A stretch of DNA of 64,000 nt from Aegilops tauschii subsp. strangulata (taxonomy: Eukaryota; Streptophyta; Magnoliopsida; Poales; Poaceae), in contig NC_053037.3 of NCBI RefSeq assembly GCF_002575655.3, positions 449,717,793 through 449,781,792 on the forward strand, in the 5' to 3' direction. Shown here piece by piece: positions 32,553 to 44,398 of this stretch. Position numbers and translations under genes: made by a program. How positions within the stretch are numbered: position 1 is the stretch's first letter; each line of letters starts with the position of its first letter. The notes below the pieces were generated by a model that was not told where the DNA came from, did no database searches, and worked only from the letters and a program-made list of their open reading frames with translations.

Positions 32553-35172
32553 ATGCCATTGACGAAAGGCTCGATGGCCCCTTCGATCATCGGTAATGGC
32601 GTCGTTCAGGGCGAGACCTTTCTCCCCGGACAAATCTTTGTATTCGGCGGCTTCGCACTGCGGGCCAAGTCGCTTGGCCATCTGGAGCAGATCGATAGTT
32701 ACGCCCCTGGCCACCAGGTCAGGTTCGGAAGCTTAAACTACGTCGCGGATATCCGTGGAGACTTGATCTTCGAGGGATTTGATACCGCGGTGATCGCTCC
32801 CCCTATCTCTGATGAACATGACCTAAATCTGTCATCGGAGCATGCCCAGGAGATGGATCATGTTGCTGCAACAGCCTCAGTACCAAAGAAGATCGCGCCC
32901 TCCGAGGCCATAAAGTCCGCGGTGTTGGAGCCGCACACGGACTCGACATCCTGCAATGCTTGCGTCAACGAAACCCCGGACTCGTTTCCGGCTGCACGTT
33001 CCGGAACAGATACACCTGCGGACACCGAGCTGGATAGGTTGTCAATTTTCGAATTTAGTGCCGCAGACGTCTTCCAGCATTCGCCGTTGGGTGACGTACT
33101 AAATTCTTTGAAGAACTTGTCCTTGGAGGAAGACTCACAGCCGAACTATGTTCGGTTCGAGCTAGAGGCGGACGACGAGGAATTTTGCTTCCCACCCGCC
33201 ACCCACTTCATAGCCACCGTCGACGACTTAACCGACGTGCTTGACTATGGCTCCGAAGACATCACCGGTATGGACGACGATGCCGACAATGAGCAAGGCC
33301 AAGACCCGCCATTCACTGGACGTTGGACAGCCACCTCTTCGTATGACGTATACATGGTTGATACACCCAAGGGATCTGGCGACGACAAACAAGAGCCGGA
33401 TAAGAATAAAACTTTCGAGACGCAGTCCAAGCGCCGGCGCCCCAAACGCCGTTCTAAGCCTCGCCACTCAAAGGATAGCAATACTGGTACCGGAGAAAAT
33501 AGCACCCCAGGCGATGCCGAAAACAATGACGACCCTGTCGGAGCTGCATCCGAACAGGAGGAACATGACGATAGGCAAGACAACCCTGATTAGCAGGCCA
33601 TAGAAGATGACTCGGGGGACGATAGTTACCGTCCACCCTCCGAAGAGGAGACAAGCCTCGGCAACGAAGATTTCATCGTGCCTGAGGACCCTCTGGAGCA
33701 GGAGCGCTTTAAGCTTCAACTCATAGCCACCGCAAGGAGCCTGAAAAAGAAACAACAGCAGCTTCAAGCTGAACAAGATCTGCTCGTCGACAGATGGACT
33801 GACGTCCTGACAGCGGAAGAATACGGCCTCAAGCGCCCAGCCAAGAGCTACCAGAAACACAGACTGCTACCTCAATTCAATGAGGAGGCACCGGAGCACA
33901 CATCTCCCTCACGCAATGCAGAACGACCACCACGTGGTCGAGACAGGGCGGCCGACCGGCCACCACGCGGTCGGGATAAAGCGGCAACTCAGGCCGAACA
34001 GCAGCCTGCCCAACCGCCCCGCAAAAATAAAGATGCAAGAGTCCGGGGTCACACATATGACCTCTGGCTGACCCTGGACAGTAGAGCAGGACATACAAGA
34101 TCGATCTACGGATCGCGAGGGCCTGCCTCGAGGCACGAAGACGGCTACCTATTCGGACGTGACAAACCTAACCATGCCCGGTCCGAGTGCCGCAGACGGA
34201 CTCCATCAGAGCTACGCCGCGACACGGCTCGGTACAAAGGTGCCGCACACCCTCTCTGCTTCACAGACGAGGTACTGGATCAAGAATTCCCTGAGGGATT
34301 CAAGCCCATCAATATCGAATCATACGACGGCACAACCGATCCCGCAGTATGGATCGAGGATTTCATCCTTCATATCCACATGGCTCGAGGAGATGACCTC
34401 CATGCCATTAAATACCTCCCACTGTCTTAACAGCCTGCCTGAAAATTCTATCGGCGGCTGGGAGGACTTGGAAGAAGCTTTCCTAGACAACTTCCAAGGA
34501 ACATATGTTCGGCCACCAGACGCCGATGATCTAAGCCACATAGTTCAACAACCTGGAGAATCAGCCAGAAAATTCTGGACTAGGTTCCTAACCAAAAAGA
34601 AGCAGATTGTTGACTGTTCGGATGCCGAGGCCTTAGCAGCCTTCAAACACAGCATCCGTGACGAATGTCTAGCACGCCACCTCGGCCAAGAAAAGCCGAA
34701 GTCCATGGAAGCCCTCACGGCCCTCATGACCCGCTTTTGCGCGGGAGAGGACAGTTGGCTGGCCCATAGTAACAACACAGCCAGCGAGACAGGCCCCTCC
34801 GAGGCCAAGAATAGCACTGGCAAGCTCCCGCACAATAGGCACAAACGCCGAAGCAATAACAACTACACCGATGACACCACAGTCAACGCCGGATTCAGTG
34901 GCTCCAAGTCCGGCCAACGGAAGAAGCCCTACAAAAGAAATAATGAAGGACCTTCCAGCCTAGACCGCATACTCGACCGTCCGTGCCAGATACACGGCAC
35001 CCCGGACAAGCAAGCCAATCATACCAACAGCGATTGTTGGGTTTTCAAGCAGGCTGGCAAGTTAAATGCCGAAAACAAAGAAAAGGGATCACAAAGTGAG
35101 GACGAGGATGTAGAGCCCCGGCAGCCGAACACTGGGGGCAGAAGAAGTTTCCCCCTCAAGTCAAAACGGTGA
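32553..35172 (+). pseudogene. gag: gag of element Y, one stop and one frameshift
   Basis: The start is ATG 32553, 27 bases after the LTR. A long acidic N-terminal region is followed by a basic patch (SKRRRPKRRSKPRHSK). TAG at 33591-33593 interrupts; the same frame continues to 34430 with a coiled coil (ARSLKKKQQQLQAEQDLL) and the capsid start (NIESYDGTTDPAVWIEDF). A frameshift near 34430 moves the capsid core (GGWEDLEEAFLDNFQGTYV, QQPGESARKFWTRF) to the frame ending at 35172. The nucleocapsid has a single C/H-rich motif (CQIHGTPDKQANHTNSDC). Only two lesions make this one of the better preserved gag genes here. Confidence 0.8.
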
Positions 35173-35891
35173 ACATGATATACGCTACACACATCCCCAA
35201 AAGGGAGCGTAAGCGTGCACTCAGGGACGTCTACACGGTAGAGCCAGTCGCCCCCAAATTTAATCCATGGTCGTCATTTCCGATCACCTTTGATCGTCGA
35301 GACCACCCAACCAGTATCTGTCATGGCGGTTCGGCCGCATTGGTCCTCGACCCAATAATCGACGGATTTCACCTAACGCGAGTCCTAATGGACGGTGGTA
35401 CTAGCCTCAACCTGCTCTATCAAGACACAGTTCGGAAGATGGGCATTGACCCCTCACGAATCAAACCAACAAAGACTACCTTCAAAGGAGTCATACCAGG
35501 CGTCGAGGCCCGCTGTACGGGCTCAATCACGCTGGAAGTGGTCTTCGGTTCTCCGGACAATTTCCGAAGCGAGGAGTTAATCTTCGACATTGTCCCATTC
35601 CGCAGCGGCTACCAGGCACTGCTCGGACGAATAGCGTTTGCTAGATTCAACGCAGTGCCACGCTACTCTTATCTCAAGCTCAAGATGCCCGGTCCACGCG
35701 GCGTCATAACAGTCAATGGCAACACCGAACGCTCCCTCCGAACAGAGGAGCACACCGCCTCCCTAGCAGCAGAGGTACAGAGCGGCCTTCTCAAACAGCA
35801 CCATAGTGCGGCTGCCGAGCCCCTGGACACCATCAAGAGGTTCCAAACTACACTGCAGCAGGACAGCAAGGCTCGTCAAGAGCTCGACTAG
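35169..35891 (+). pseudogene. aspartic protease of element Y, without downstream polymerase
   Basis: It overlaps the end of gag by four bases, in another frame. The active site is VLMDGGTSLNLLY (Asp codon 35391-35393), with the C-terminal half YQALLGRIAFARFNAVPRYSYLK close to that of A. After TAG 35889-35891 the frame stays open for about 40 codons and ends near 36020. The expected RT never follows: the sequence passes to non-coding DNA. So the protease is retained while RT, RNase H and integrase are gone. Confidence 0.8.
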
Positions 35892-37071
35892 CAATTCGGC
35901 CTCCATTCCAGTCCCGATGAAGCAGAGGCATTCGTACCACACGTACATAATTACGCAATTGAAATTCCATGGACATCGACGGAGGCACAAGCCAACCCAG
36001 GAACTACAGTTCGGCTAGACTGACCCCGGACACACTTTTTTCTTTCTATTTCAGGTTCATTTTCCCGCGAGCCTGATCGCCAGCCCCTTCGAAGGATCGG
36101 CATACAAAGGGGGCATGCAGCATAGGTGCGTAGGGTAACCTCCATACGTTCTTCTTGACGGTATTTTTACTTATTTCCCAGGACCGGCACACTGCTCCTT
36201 GATCCCGGCATGTTAAATAGTCCGGGTGCTTATCACACTATTTGTATAAGATACGCCTTGACGTATCCATTAAGTTATAATAAAAATGATTTGCGGCCCA
36301 GTTTTTGTGGTTTTCGCTTCTTACTTCATTTCATTTCGATCTGCTTATCAGCTACATCGGTACTCTTTTGTACGTTTCATATTAGCCAGGGGCTGCTTAT
36401 CGCCCCATAACATGGCAACAAAGTCCGAACACTTCTTGTATACAAGTTCGGCACCCCGAATTTAGCATTATATGCATTGGCTCCGAATCATGTCTTTGGT
36501 CAAAAGTTGGGTTGCCCGGCTCCTGTGCTTGCTACCCTACGTTCCGCTCTATCGGCTAGGGTAGTAAAGGGAGAACTACTGTGATTGTGCCATGGCCCTG
36601 ACCGGATGAGCACCTCAGTAGAGAAAGCTGAAAACTGACTGTCATGACACGGCGAGAGCCGGTCAGCTGTTCGAGGGTTACAGAATCGTTGGAGATTTTT
36701 CCGCGTCACGCGAAGGGTCGGCACTTCCCGATCAGATGCTGACAGCACCCTGGCTTGGACCAGGGGCTACGCACTTGCTTAATTATAAAACTAATATGGC
36801 TAAGTGAGGGCGTTCAAGCCGTATAGTCTGATTGCCTTGTTCGTTGCGTTAAACAACTCCTTCAAGGACCATATAATTGGATCAAGATTGTTTAGATCCC
36901 ATCCGAAACACCTCCGTACTAATTACGTGAGGGCAGAAGCCGATGACTGGCCAACCCTCGGATGTCATATAACACGGCCGCACAGGAGGAAACAATTTAA
37001 AGCATAACGAAATTACATTACAAAACAAGCTTTGTCTTTATAATACAAGGCAAAGGACAACATGAATGTAT
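35892..37071. other. Non-coding 3' region of element Y
   Basis: No supported gene on either strand. It separates the sense gag-protease from the antisense gene, which ends at 37072. Confidence 0.5.
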
Positions 37072-38911
37072 TCATTCGAAAATAATGTCCTTCAAACATT
37101 GAGCTGCCACAAGTCGAGACCCTTCTATGACATCCGCAAAATATTTCTCGGGTGTGCGGTGCTCCTTGCCCTCCGGCGGCCCGCTGGCAACTTCAACAGC
37201 ATTCATCTTCGCCCACCACATCTTGCAGCGAGCGAAGGTCATACGGGCACCTTCAATACAGGCAGAGCGCTTGACGACGTCCAGCCACAGACGGGCTTCC
37301 ATTAGGCGCCTCACGAGTCCGAAGTAGCTGTCGGGCATAGCTGCGGCTGGCCATAGCCGGATTGTCAAATCCTTCATGGTTAGTTCGGCCACCCGGTGCA
37401 GCTCCACTAGCTGCTTCAGCTAATCGGTGAAAGACACGGGATGCTCTGGCGCCGCATACTGCACCCAGAATAGCTTGTTCATAGAATCTCCTCCTTCGGC
37501 TCGGTAGAACTCTGCAGCGTCTGATACGCTGCATGGTAGATCCGCAAAAGCTCCTGGGGAACTCCGAACCCGGGTTAGTAAAAGTACTGCCTCTCCGCAT
37601 ACTTGCTTTGCATCTTAAAAGCCTTACCCGCCGTGATTTTCCTGGCCTCCTGGATCTCCTAGATGACGGCCTGGGCCTCATTCCGCGCGGTCTCCGTGCC
37701 CTGACGAGACTTGGTGAGTTCGGCTTCTCGAGCCGACGCATCATTCTCCAAGGTCTCACATTTTTTCACTGCATCTTGGAGCTCTTGCTAGATTTCCTTG
37801 ACACGGGCCTCGAGCTTCTTACGGGCGGCTTGCTGCTGGACAGCCTTCTCCTCGGCCTCGCCCAGGGCCTTCGTCAGGGCCTTGACCTCGGTCGCGGCTC
37901 CTGCATACATTTCGACATTACAGTCAATACACAGCGTATCCGCTTTCCGAACACACAGCAAGACATTACTTACCTTGCTTCTCCTGCAGCCGCACCCTAA
38001 CCTCGCCGAGCTTGTTCTCGGTCCGCTCCAACCTCTGCCTCAGCTCAGAGACTTCGGCAGCATGTGAGGTCGTGGCCTACAGCGATGCTTGCTTATGCAC
38101 ACATATCACATTAGTCTCCTTCACTAGAGGATTGATCCTCTGTCCGGTTCCTCTTACCGAGCACCGGACAACGTCTCAGGGGCTATTGACTATATGGGGT
38201 TTTTTCTCTATTATTTACCTCGAAACCTGTCAACAGGTTGCTGCAGGCTTCATTTAGTCCACTCTTGCCGGACTGAACCTTCTCGATCACCGCGCTCATA
38301 AGAACACGGTGCTCGTCCATAACGGAGGCGCCTCGTAGCGCCTCCATCAGGTTATCCGGCGCCCTGGATAGACAGGGGCCACAGGCGGAAATGATGCACC
38401 CCCTCCTTCAAAGGGGGCTGCCCGCCCGACTCCGGAGCCATATGGGTCTCCGGAATGGTATCTGGCTGAGGGCCAAGCTGGATGCATCCCTCTTCGCCAG
38501 TCTCCATGGGGATCGTCCCCTCCATGTGTCCGGCAGTGGAGGCTTCGCCTCACGGCGCCTCCCGGACAACGTCCCAGGTTCCTCCCTGGCTTGTATCGGC
38601 CCTCCGGGACAGCGCCTCGGCATCGTCCCCGGCCCCGGGGGAGTAAGCAGGCGGTGGCGACTGGCTCGCCATCTCCGACGGAGCCAAAGAACTTCCAGAC
38701 GAGGATCGCTGGTTAGGTCGCGGGCCGGACTGCAATAGTACGGTTAACTACATCAAGATAAGGGAGAGAAGGGGCTGGATGTGCGCATAAATAAGCCATG
38801 TTACTTATGATGCGGCCTGGGGCTTTGTGCGGGGGCGTCGCTCCGGACTACTGTCAACGTCCCACGCGGCGTTGGCCGCCGGAATGCCCTTCCCCTTTTT
38901 AGGCGCCTCCG
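37072..38911 (-). pseudogene. Antisense accessory gene of Y, 5' part lost
   Basis: Minus strand. Exons can be followed in part: one from 38076 (after acceptor CTGTAG) to 37974 (donor GTAAGT) encodes a coiled coil (SELRQRLERTENKLGEV). The next starts at 37900 (after acceptor ATGCAG) and continues it (EVKALTKALGEAEEKAVQQQ), with three in-frame stops. The C-terminal domain (RLMEARLWLDVVKRSACIE ... FADVIEGSRLVAAQC) ends at 37072. 38735-38550 is a Ser/Pro-rich acidic segment. The N-terminal domain should lie right of 38911 but is replaced by chromovirus C1. The gene layout parallels A and X. Confidence 0.65.
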
Positions 38912-41900
38912 TGTAACGCCCACGATGCGGCTATATCTCCCACGTGTCGAGGCACGACTTAGAGGCATAACCGCATTATGGTTTTGTCGCAAGAAGGGTC
39001 ATCTTCACACAATCCCATGTAATGAACAAGAATGGGATAACGAGAGTTGGCTTACAATCGCCACTTCACACAATACATAAACATAATTCATACATCATCC
39101 AAAATCCACACATAGACCGACTACGGTCAAATCCAAATGAAAATAAGATAACCCCAAATGCTAGATCCCCGATCGTCCCAACTGGGCTCCACTACTGATC
39201 ATCAGGAAAAGAAACATAGTAACGACCACGTTCCTCATCGAACTCCCACTTGAGGTCGATTGCATCATCTGCACTGGCATCGTCGGCACCTGCAACTGTT
39301 TTGGTAGAATCTGTGAGTCACGAGGACTCAGCAATCTCACACCCGCGAGATCAAGACTATTTAAGCTTATAGGAAAAGGATGGTGTAAAGGTGGAGCTGC
39401 AGCAGGCACTAAGCATATATGGTGGCTAACATACACAAGTGAGAGCGAGAAGAGAAGCAACTTAACGGTCGCGAAGCTAGAGATGATCAAGAAGTGATCC
39501 TGAAACTACTTACGTTCATGCATAACACAAACCGTGTTCACTTCCCGGACTCCGCCGAGAAAAGACCATCACGGTTACACACACGGTTGATGTATTTTAA
39601 TTAAGTCGAGTGACAACTTCTCTACAACCGGACATTAACAAATTCCCATCTACCTCATAACCGCGGGCACGGCTTTCGAAAGATAATACCCTGCAGGGGT
39701 GTCCCAACTTAGCCCATTATAAGCTCTCACGGTCAACGGAGGATAAACCTTCTCCCGGAAAGACCTGATCAGTCTCGGAATCCCGGTTTACAAGACATTT
39801 CGACAATGGTAAAACAAGACCAGCAAAGCCGCCCGAATGTGCCGACAAATCCCGATAGGAGCTGCACATATCTCGTTCTCAGGGCACACCGGATGAACAC
39901 TACGTACAACTAAAAACAATCCTCGAGTTTCCCCAAGGTGGCGCTGCAAGTGGCTCTAGTTTGGACCAGCACTCAGAGGAACACTAGCCCGAGGTTTTAA
40001 ATAAAGATGACCCTCGGGCTCGCGAAAACCCGGGGGAAAAGGCTTAGGTGGCAAATGGTAAAACCAAGGTTGGGCCTTGCTGGAGGAGTTTTATTCAAGG
40101 CGAACTGTCAAGGGGGTCCCATAAATCGCCCAACCGCGTAAGGAACGCAAACTCAAGGAACATAATACCGGTATGACGGAAACTAGGGCGGCAAGAGTGG
40201 AACAAAACACCAGGCATAAGGCCGAGCCTTCCACCCTTTACCAAATATATAGATGCATTAATTAAATAAGAGATATTGTGATATCCCAACATATCCATGT
40301 TCCAACATGGAACCAACTTCAACTTCACCTGCAACTAGCAACGCTATAAGAAGGGCTGAGAAAAAGCGGTAACTTAGCCAATCAACGGTTTGCTAGGAAA
40401 GGATGGTTAGAGGCTTGACATGGCAATATGGGAGGCATGATATAGCAAGTGGTAGGTAGTGCAGCATGGCAATAGAACGAACAACTAGCAAAGCAAAGAT
40501 AGAAGTGATTTCGAGGGTATGGTCATCTTGCCTGCAAGGTTCTCAGAGTTGTCGAAAGCTTGATCCTCGTAAGAGTACTCAACAGGTTCCTCGTTCACGA
40601 ACTCATCTCCCGGCTCTACCCAAAACAAGAACACAGGCAACGGAACCACAATCAATCATGGGAAAATGCACAAACAACATGATGCAATACATGAATGATA
40701 TGCAAGATATGATATGCGATGCGTATGCATGCTCCGGAAGAAAAATGATGAACAAGGCAGTAACTTGGCAAACCAAACATGCCACCGGAAAGATGAGATG
40801 ATTTCAGTCGAAATCGATATAAAGATCACCGGAAACGGATGCACGGTTTGCAAATGGCAAGCAAAACAAGAATGACACGGATCTGTGATTAACATCATGA
40901 TAGCACTTAGAATGCAACAAGTAACTATGCTACGGCACGCCAACATGGCAACAAAGCATATGGCAGTAATCTACAGGAGATGCTTGACAAAAGATGAACA
41001 TTGAGCTACGGCTAGATCAAAACACAACAGGTTCAAACAAGCATGGCAAAAGTGCAAAAGATATCAGGTTCACAGACTTAGTGAAATTACTGGACATGGC
41101 TGAAACAGCATCAGGTAGCAATGTTCAGAGCACGAAAGCAACATTCTACAGGAAATCAACATAGCACAACAAGGCATGGCATGAATCTACTATGTTCATA
41201 TGACAAAATTACCTTACTGACCATAAGCCAAAAAGGACCAGAAGATATGATGGCAACCATGTAAACATAGCAAGTTTCATTAACAGGTTTCAGACTTGGC
41301 AGAAAACAGAGCATGGCAGAAACAGACATTATGAGGGCATTTTTGTGAGCTTGATGCACTCATCACAAAGCAATGCATGACAAAACAAGCATACCTACAG
41401 CAAAATTGCATGTTTATGAAGCTATCCATGGCAAGAGCAAGTACATAGCATGTATGAAACAACTAGAACAAGCTTGGCAAAATTGACTATCATGTTAACA
41501 ATCTGCCAGAAATATTTTATAGCAAAAGTAGAGCAAGATTGAGTCATGCTATGGCACTCCATAATTGCAAACAAGAGCATGGCTTGATCCACTACAACCA
41601 TATCTACAAAACATCTTTACTGAACATCACCAAAATAAGTATGGATCTCTCTGTAGACCCATGGATACATAGCAACAAAATAACAGCAGTCACAGACTTA
41701 GTAAAATTACCAAGTCCCTAAAAACAGAAACATCACGAAGCCTAGTTTGCATGCTTGTGCTAGTCACCACAGAGATCACAAAAATACATGGCATACACCT
41801 CTGTAAAGATGGCATGGCATACATCAAAACACATGTAGAGCTCATGCCCATAAGATGCACATATTAAATGCAACAAAAATAACAATTCCTCAAGTTCTGA

Positions 41901-42932
41901 TAAGTAACAGCAGTTAACAGCATATAGCACTCTTGCATCAGAGATTTGTGCATCGAGATGAACTCAAATGAACATGATACAATGGAACAAATTGTAGAGC
42001 ATCTCGTAACGAACATTTTGACATATTACACGGGCGAAACGGAGCTATATGCAGAGAGTTATGCCATGATGAAGTATGCAACAGAATATGAAATTAGTCG
42101 GGACTTGGAGAAAAAAACAGAGGGGGAGAGGTCAACCCTAGGGTTTGCTGGATCCAGATCAGATCGAGGTCGGCGCGGGCTCTGCTCGCCGGAGCTGCTG
42201 CTGGGCGGAGCGGGAGTGGAGAGGAAGGAGGAGGCCGCCGGGGTTGGAGGGGGCGACGGCGTCCATGGGCGGCGGAGGAGGGAGGCACCGGCGTCTCGGG
42301 TGCAGGCACGGGCGGCGCCGGCGACGGTCACGGGAGAGGGAGGAGGCGGCGGGGACGAGGTTAGGGTTTGATCTGCGAAGATTTCGGGGGGACTCACATA
42401 TATATAGCTAGAGGGAGCTAGGAGACTCCAAATGGAATGCGGTTTTCGCCCACACGATCGTGATTGAACGACCTAGAGCATGGAAGAGACTTAGAGGGGT
42501 TTTGGGCTGTTTAGAGGGGGGTTTTCTGCAACACACAAAAGGACTTTGCGGTTAACCGTTGGAGTACCAAACGACCTCCAAATGGAATGAAACTTGACAG
42601 GTGGTCTACCAGTGGTATACCAAGGCGACTTGGCAAGACTCGGTCCATTCCGGGAATGTTTAACACCCGCTCACGAAAAGAAACAAGAGGGGGTGCGCCG
42701 GAGGAGGTGGGAGTGCCGGATTGCAAAACGGACAACGGGAAAAATGCTCGGATGCATGAGACGAACACGTATGCCAATGCAATGCACATGATGACATGAT
42801 ATGAGATGCATGACATGAACAAAATGGAAAACGAAAGACAAAACCCGACCACGAAGGGAATATCATAACACATAGCCGAAAATGGCAAGAGTCGGAGTTA
42901 CAAATATGGAAAGTTACATCCGGGGTGTTACA
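38912..42932 (-). repeat. 3' LTR of chromovirus C1 (4021 bp)
   Basis: The plus strand opens TGTAAC and closes GTTACA, a perfect inverted hexamer. Read on the minus strand it starts TGTAACACCCCGGATG. The length fits Del/Tekay LTRs. There is a GC-rich stretch at 42140-42370 downstream of the TATA box. No coding capacity supported; short frames such as 41946-42371 cover the leader region only. Confidence 0.85.
42398..42407 (-). promoter_or_regulatory. TATA-like box of C1 LTR
   Basis: A TATATATA run (plus CATATATATA) about 530 bases inside the LTR start on the minus strand, followed by a GC-rich leader. This implies a short U3 and a very long R-U5. Confidence 0.5.
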
Positions 42933-42968
42933 ACACTCCACCACTACGAGAGGATCTCGTCCCGAGAT

Positions 42969-44240
42969 CTAGGACTGAAAGAACTCCGGAAATTCAGAAC
43001 GGAGGTGGTCCTCGCGTTCCCAGGTGGCTTCTCGGTCGGAATGGTGCGACCACTTCACTTTCAGGAATTTGATTGACTTGTTGCGAGTCTTGCGCTCAGT
43101 TTCCTCAAGAATAGCAACGGGGTGCTCATGATAAGACAGATCTTCTTGGAGGTCAATCTCTTCGAAGTTGATGGTGCGCTCAGGAGTCTTGAAGCACTTG
43201 CGGAGCTGTGACACATGGAACACATCGTGCACGTTCGCGAAGTTGGAAGGAAGCTCAAATTGAGAGGCGAGGTCGAATCTTTTGCCAATGATCTTGAAAG
43301 GACCCACGTATCTAGGGGCAAGCTTCCCTTTGATACCGAAGCGACGAGTGCCTTTCATTGGAGAGACGCGGAGGTAGACATGGTCTCCGATCTCGAAAGC
43401 CACATCACGGTGCTTACTATCATAGTAACTCTTCTGGCGCGATAGCGCGGCTTTGAGATTTTCACGGATGACTTTACACATTTCTTCAGCTTCTGTGATT
43501 AAGTCATTGCCAAGAAGTTGGCGTTCACCAGTCTCTGACCAATTGAGAGGAGTACGGCACTTCCTGCCATAGAGAATCTCGAATGGGGCCTTGCCCGAAC
43601 TCGCTTGGAAGCTGTTGTTGTAGGAGAATTCGGCATATGGAAGACAATCTTCCCATTTCATGCCAAAGGAAATGACACAAGCCCTGAGCATATCTTCAAG
43701 AATTTGATTGACTCGCTCGACTTGCCACTAGTTTGAGGATGGAAAGCTGTGCTGAAACGAATGTTGGTGCCCATGGCCTTCTGGAAGGAGTCCCAGAACT
43801 TAGAAGTGAAGATGCTTCCACGATCTGAAGAAATCAATTGTGGAATGCCGTGCAAGGAGACAATCCTGGAGGTGTATAGCTCTGCCAACTGAGCTGCTGT
43901 GATAGATTCTTTGATTGGAAGGAAATGAGCCACCTTAGTAAGCTTGTCAATGACAACGAAGATAGCATCATTTCCGCGCTTGGACTTTGGAAAACCAGTC
44001 ACGAAGTCAATTTCGATATGATCAAACTTCCGTTCTGGTATAGCAAGAGGTTGGAGGAGACCAGCTGGTCGTTGGTGTTCTGCTTTCACCCTTCAACATA
44101 CATCACATTCATTCACGAATTGAGCGATTTCTCGCTTCATTCGAGTCCACCAATACGACTGCTTGAGGTCATGGTACATCTTCGTACTTCCAGGATGAAT
44201 GGAAAGAAGAGAATTGTGCGCCTCGTTCATTATGACTTTC
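42969..44240 (-). pseudogene. integrase and chromodomain of C1, one frameshift
   Basis: Read from 44240 down: zinc region (SIHPGSTKMYHDLKQSYWW ... CDVC, a stop follows at about 44092), catalytic core with IDFVTG and SSDRGS (44089-43740). A single-base deletion near 43725 shifts the frame just before the catalytic Glu. The next frame (43691-42969) runs unbroken: LRACVISFGMKWEDCLPYAEF, the GPFKIIG fold, and a chromodomain-like end (LKVKWSHHSDREATWERE) to the stop, 36 bases before the LTR. So two lesions separate it from an intact integrase. It would insert DNA and steer it to marked chromatin (known for chromoviruses). Confidence 0.83.
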
Positions 44241-44398
44241 CTTAGGTCGCCCCGAGGGGTCAGGGTCGGTGGAACCGCGTCCGCCCCGACACCGGCGGCC
44301 CCGTCCTTCGGCTGCGGTCCGGGCGGGGGCAGGACCGACGTCTCGGCCGCCCCGCTGGAGTGTGGGGAGCACTCAGCCACACTCTTCTTCGGGGTCAC
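44093..44398 (-). other. Chimeric open frame across an X/C1 deletion junction
   Basis: A 101-codon minus-strand frame. Its first part (PPPGPQPKDGAAGVGADAV) belongs to the X antisense gene. From about 44240 it continues in frame into the integrase zinc region of C1 (IMNEAHNSLLSIHPGSTKMY). The fusion is a by-product of a deletion and is probably not expressed. Confidence 0.65.

Larger units (their letters stand above)
32048..38911 (+). mobile_element. Element Y: gypsy-type, gag-protease only, right end lost
   Basis: A 479-bp LTR, then gag and protease in order, then 1.2 kb without RT, RNase H or integrase, then a minus-strand accessory gene. The LTR text (TGAGGGAGTCCTGG ... CCGGTGTCTATATAAACCGG ... 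CCGACA) is of a type common in Triticeae. It inserted into the antisense gene of X copy 1 (left target site GTTGG, 32043-32047). Its 3' LTR is missing: chromovirus C1 begins at 38912 inside the antisense region, and the far side has been deleted. Without polymerase this is a non-autonomous form. Confidence 0.78.
38912..44240 (-). mobile_element. Chromovirus C1 (Tekay/Del-like gypsy), 3' half
   Basis: Minus strand: a complete 4.0-kb LTR at the left is followed by integrase with a C-terminal chromodomain-like segment. The element breaks off near 44240 at the start of the integrase zinc region, where X antisense text begins. Gag, protease, RT, RNase H and the 5' LTR are missing. It lies in the antisense gene of Y. 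The long LTR and the chromodomain fit the Tekay/Del chromovirus clade. Confidence 0.82.

Noticed and set aside
41946..42371. 141-codon plus-strand frame with a Gly-rich end
   Set aside because: Within the C1 LTR, antisense to its GC-rich leader; composition explains the open frame.
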